Shown here piece after piece: positions 61,611-64,000 of a stretch of 64,000 nucleotides of DNA. A program made the position numbers and the translations under genes. The notes beneath the pieces were generated by a model. It saw nothing but the letters and a program-made list of their open reading frames with translations. It searched no databases and was not told the DNA's origin. Each line of letters begins with the position of its first letter. Position 1 is the first letter of the stretch. The stretch covers positions 337,667 through 401,666 of the forward strand of contig NZ_LR734817.1 of the NCBI RefSeq assembly GCF_902506655.1, given 5' to 3'. Origin of the DNA: Marinoscillum sp. 108. Lineage in GTDB: Bacteria > Bacteroidota > Bacteroidia > Cytophagales > Cyclobacteriaceae.

Positions 61611-64000
61611 TTATCCTCTCAAACGAAATTTACTCACCCGCTCTATAAGCTCGGCCGCCACATCTGATAAACTTTGAGATTTCTGCACGTAGCTCTCCAT
61701 CCCTGCTGATAATTCAGTAGCAGAACTGGCTATTTGTTCGGTGCCTGCAGCCGTTTCTTCGGCAATTACCACCACAGATTCCGTAATGGTTACTACATTC
61801 TTGATGGACTCAATCTGCTGCTTCACACGCTTGCGAATCTCTTCTGACATGAGCAAAGTATGATTAGAAGAGCTGGTGATTTCATTGAAAGCCTCTGAGG
61901 CGAAGTTGGTGGCATCCTCACCACTCTTCACACTGGCTTTCATCATTTCTATGGCAGTTGCTGCGGTGCTTACGTCACTCTGTACGTCGTTCACCAATTG
62001 CTCGATTTCGCGCGCAGATTTTTTGGAATCTTCGGCCAGCTTCCTGATCTCCTCGGCCACCACTGCAAACCCTCTTCCGGCATCACCTGCCTGAGCTGCT
62101 TCGATAGCGGCATTCAATGCCAACAGGTTGGTTTGAGAAGCTATTTCAGTAATCACTCCTAGCGCACGTGATATCTCATTGGAGCGTCTGGTCAGTACCT
62201 GAATAGAATCATGTGTATCTGAAGAGAATGCGGCAATGTCTCGCATGCTGAAGCCCACCTTTTTCACGAGGCTCTGACCTTTTTCACTGTTCTCCACTCC
62301 ACCTTGTGCGGCTTCATTTATATTTTCTGCCTGCTCACCCATTTCATTGGAAGACCGCAAGATTCCTTCTACCAGGCCAGAGGATTCATCTACTTTCACC
62401 ACCTGATTTTGAGCTCCATTGCTCATTTCAGAGATAGACGAAGCTATCTCCCGGGTATTATAGGTCATCTCCTCACTCACCGTTCGCATCTCTACTGAAG
62501 ACTCATTCACTATGGTGGCCATTCCAGCTATGTTTTCAATCAATTCATTGATATTATCCAGCGCTTTATTGAAACTAGAAGCCATTACCTGCACATCTCC
62601 TCTGGCCTCTTCGTCATATCGCACCGTGAGATCACCTGCAGCCATTGCATCCACCATGGTGTTGATCTTATTAAATGGAAGTGAGATAGAATCCAACAGG
62701 TTATTTACTGAATCGCTCAACTCTTTCCATGCACCATCTTCCCAGTCTGTCTTCATCCTGGCAGTCATCAGCTCTCCGTTCTCACCAGCATTCTGAATCA
62801 CCTCGCGAGTTTCCCGACTTACGGTTCGTAGGTTTTCGCGCATGCGCAAAAGGGAGATCCCCAACATATCGTTCTTGCCCGAGCTGGCAAATTCGGTATC
62901 CAGATTACCCTTCCCAATCAAATGAGAAAATTCGGCCTTTCGGATCAGGTCATCCATCAGTTCGTTGGCAGCAGCTGCTAATACCCCCAGCTCATCCCTG
63001 GATTGAATATTCAGTCGGTTTTCGGCGGACAGATCCCCCTCAGCCAGCTTCGTGAGCAAGAAGCTCGATTTCTCAAGAGACTGAGCAATGGCAGCGGAGA
63101 TCTTATAGGTAATAATCACCAGTACGATGAGACCAGCCAACCCAACAATCAGGGTAACCATAAATACCGCATTGAACTGGGCAGTAATTTCTGAAACGGG
63201 AACCACAAAGCCTGTAGACCAGGGAAAAGAAGATCTGCCAATGGGAATCGCTGCAAAGGAAACGTACACCTGCTCGCCCTGATCTTCGTCATACACCTGA
63301 TAAGAAAAAGAATCTCCATTTTTAATCCTCTCCCTCACGTTGTAAGGGCTTTTCTTCACGATACTCAAAGTATCCATCGACTGGCTAAACAGGCTCTCAT
63401 TCTTATGGGAGATAATAACACCCTGATTGGAAAGGAGAAAAGCGAACCCATTGTCATAATAATCTACCTCAGTTACCCCCTTGAAATCATCTACCGTCAT
63501 ATCAGTACCGATAACGCCGACAAACTTGCCATCAACCTCTATACTGACTGTAGGAGATATTCCCAACAATGAGTCCGTAGCGCCAGACGAATAGTCGTAA
63601 TCCAGATACCAGTATGGTTCTGAAAGTTTTTCGCTGTGATCACGATTGTATTTAAGAAACCAGTAAACTCCCGATGTAGGGTCTCCATCAAGGTTGGCCA
63701 GCTCACCCGAAGAGTTCAGTTTGCCATCGCGCATGTAATAGTTCTTGCGCTCTCTTCCATATGGTTTGTCATACCCATCTTCAATAGCCCATAGCTGCCA
63801 ACTCATCCAGGTAGCATCATATTTTGGATACTGTTTCAGGATGTTCACCATCAGATTCTTTCGGAGCGTATCACGAAGCGGCCGCTTCATAAAGGTGTAG
63901 TCTTTGATGATGTCTGCCATGCTGCGAGCTACGGCCATATCTTCATCCAATATTGCCTTGATCTCATTAGCCTTCTGCTGAGCGTAGGAGTCGGCCAGTT
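61611..64000 (-). CDS. Methyl-accepting chemotaxis protein with dCache-type sensor (N-terminus outside window)
   Basis: About 796 residues are visible; the reading frame runs off the right edge, so the first membrane helix and start are missing. The periplasmic part matches a double Cache domain ([19 protein letters not shown]-like strands, [13 protein letters not shown]). A membrane helix ([20 protein letters not shown]), HAMP and further HAMP-like helices follow, then the signalling domain with the [19 protein letters not shown] tip. Ligands of such sensors are often amino acids or small acids, but the ligand here is unknown. It is the most upstream gene of the visible chemotaxis group. Confidence 0.94.
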   Translation of the reverse strand, partial: LADSYAQQKANEIKAILDEDMAVARSMADIIKDYTFMKRPLRDTLRKNLMVNILKQYPKYDATWMSWQLWAIEDGYDKPYGRERKNYYMRDGKLNSSGELANLDGDPTSGVYWFLKYNRDHSEKLSEPYWYLDYDYSSGATDSLLGISPTVSIEVDGKFVGVIGTDMTVDDFKGVTEVDYYDNGFAFLLSNQGVIISHKNESLFSQSMDTLSIVKKSPYNVRERIKNGDSFSYQVYDEDQGEQVYVSFAAIPIGRSSFPWSTGFVVPVSEITAQFNAVFMVTLIVGLAGLIVLVIITYKISAAIAQSLEKSSFLLTKLAEGDLSAENRLNIQSRDELGVLAAAANELMDDLIRKAEFSHLIGKGNLDTEFASSGKNDMLGISLLRMRENLRTVSRETREVIQNAGENGELMTARMKTDWEDGAWKELSDSVNNLLDSISLPFNKINTMVDAMAAGDLTVRYDEEARGDVQVMASSFNKALDNINELIENIAGMATIVNESSVEMRTVSEEMTYNTREIASSISEMSNGAQNQVVKVDESSGLVEGILRSSNEMGEQAENINEAAQGGVENSEKGQSLVKKVGFSMRDIAAFSSDTHDSIQVLTRRSNEISRALGVITEIASQTNLLALNAAIEAAQAGDAGRGFAVVAEEIRKLAEDSKKSAREIEQLVNDVQSDVSTAATAIEMMKASVKSGEDATNFASEAFNEITSSSNHTLLMSEEIRKRVKQQIESIKNVVTITESVVVIAEETAAGTEQIASSATELSAGMESYVQKSQSLSDVAAELIERVSKFRLRG

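Noticed and set aside
59400..62160. Near-identical blocks in the two receptor genes taken as a repeat or recombination site
   Set aside because: They encode the universal MCP signalling tip, which is conserved in all receptors.
1..64000. CRISPR arrays, insertion sequences, prophage or large direct repeats
   Set aside because: I found no spaced repeat arrays, transposase or phage genes, or long terminal repeats on either strand.

Overview
The window looks like a chromosomal segment of a member of the Bacteroidota, probably order Cytophagales. Supporting signs are promoter elements of the TAnnTTTG type, weak Shine-Dalgarno sequences, a fused alpha/beta 2-oxoacid dehydrogenase E1, TamB, a UMF1-type exporter, an ExbB-small membrane protein-ExbD-ExbD cluster, and the gene string DUF177-rpmF-fabH-efp-accB-accC. 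A chemotaxis cluster without flagellar genes would suit a gliding or surface-motile bacterium; the species cannot be named from the sequence alone. There are no insertion sequences, CRISPR arrays, phage genes or large repeats. Gene density is very high, and many genes overlap by an ATGA stop/start.

Layout. 1-3.6 kb: a membrane PAS histidine kinase (cut at its very C-terminus) and a short alpha-glucan phosphorylase. 3.7-10.2 kb: a minus-strand operon of NDH-2, C39-like peptidase, RLAN/RimK ATP-grasp ligase, GCS2-like ligase, N-formylglutamate amidohydrolase-like and AstE/aspartoacylase-like hydrolases; this reads as a predicted pathway that makes and trims a small peptide or amide. 10.3-17.9 kb: UMF1 exporter, HsdR-N-like protein, alanine dehydrogenase, E1 alpha/beta fusion, LuxE-like synthetase and two lipoproteins. 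17.9-19.9 kb: an NtrC-like regulator lacking a DNA-binding domain, RNase P RNA and a conserved hypothetical gene. 19.9-28.3 kb: photolyase, TamB, TsaD, SmpB, HNH protein and a coiled-coil lipoprotein.

28.4-41.5 kb: the ExbB/ExbD energising complex, tRNA-Ser(GGA), a tightly coupled envelope/metabolism operon (flippase-like protein, GT2, winged helix-like protein, GAF-SpoIIE phosphatase, NodB deacetylase, TatD, asparaginase), RuvC, HIT, GreA, a 2-hydroxyacid dehydrogenase, MgtE and RsmA. 41.5-46.9 kb: PdxA and the rpmF/fabH/efp/accBC group.

47-64 kb: a chemosensory region. The right part is a conventional array operon (MCP, CheW, MCP with C-terminal tandem PAS, CheW, CheB, CheA, CheR, CheY). 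Downstream lies a second, unusual module: CheC-like, CheY, a NIT-HAMP-PAS-HPt-HATPase membrane kinase that resembles CheA without its CheW domain, a second CheY, CheX, and a SpoIIE-type phosphatase. A second CheC-like paralogue converges on it from the other strand. The region therefore has three CheY proteins, three candidate CheY-P phosphatases and two CheA-type kinases. Several genes, including cheA, cheB, rsmA, tamB and the C39 peptidase, can only start at TTG because in-frame stops lie just upstream.
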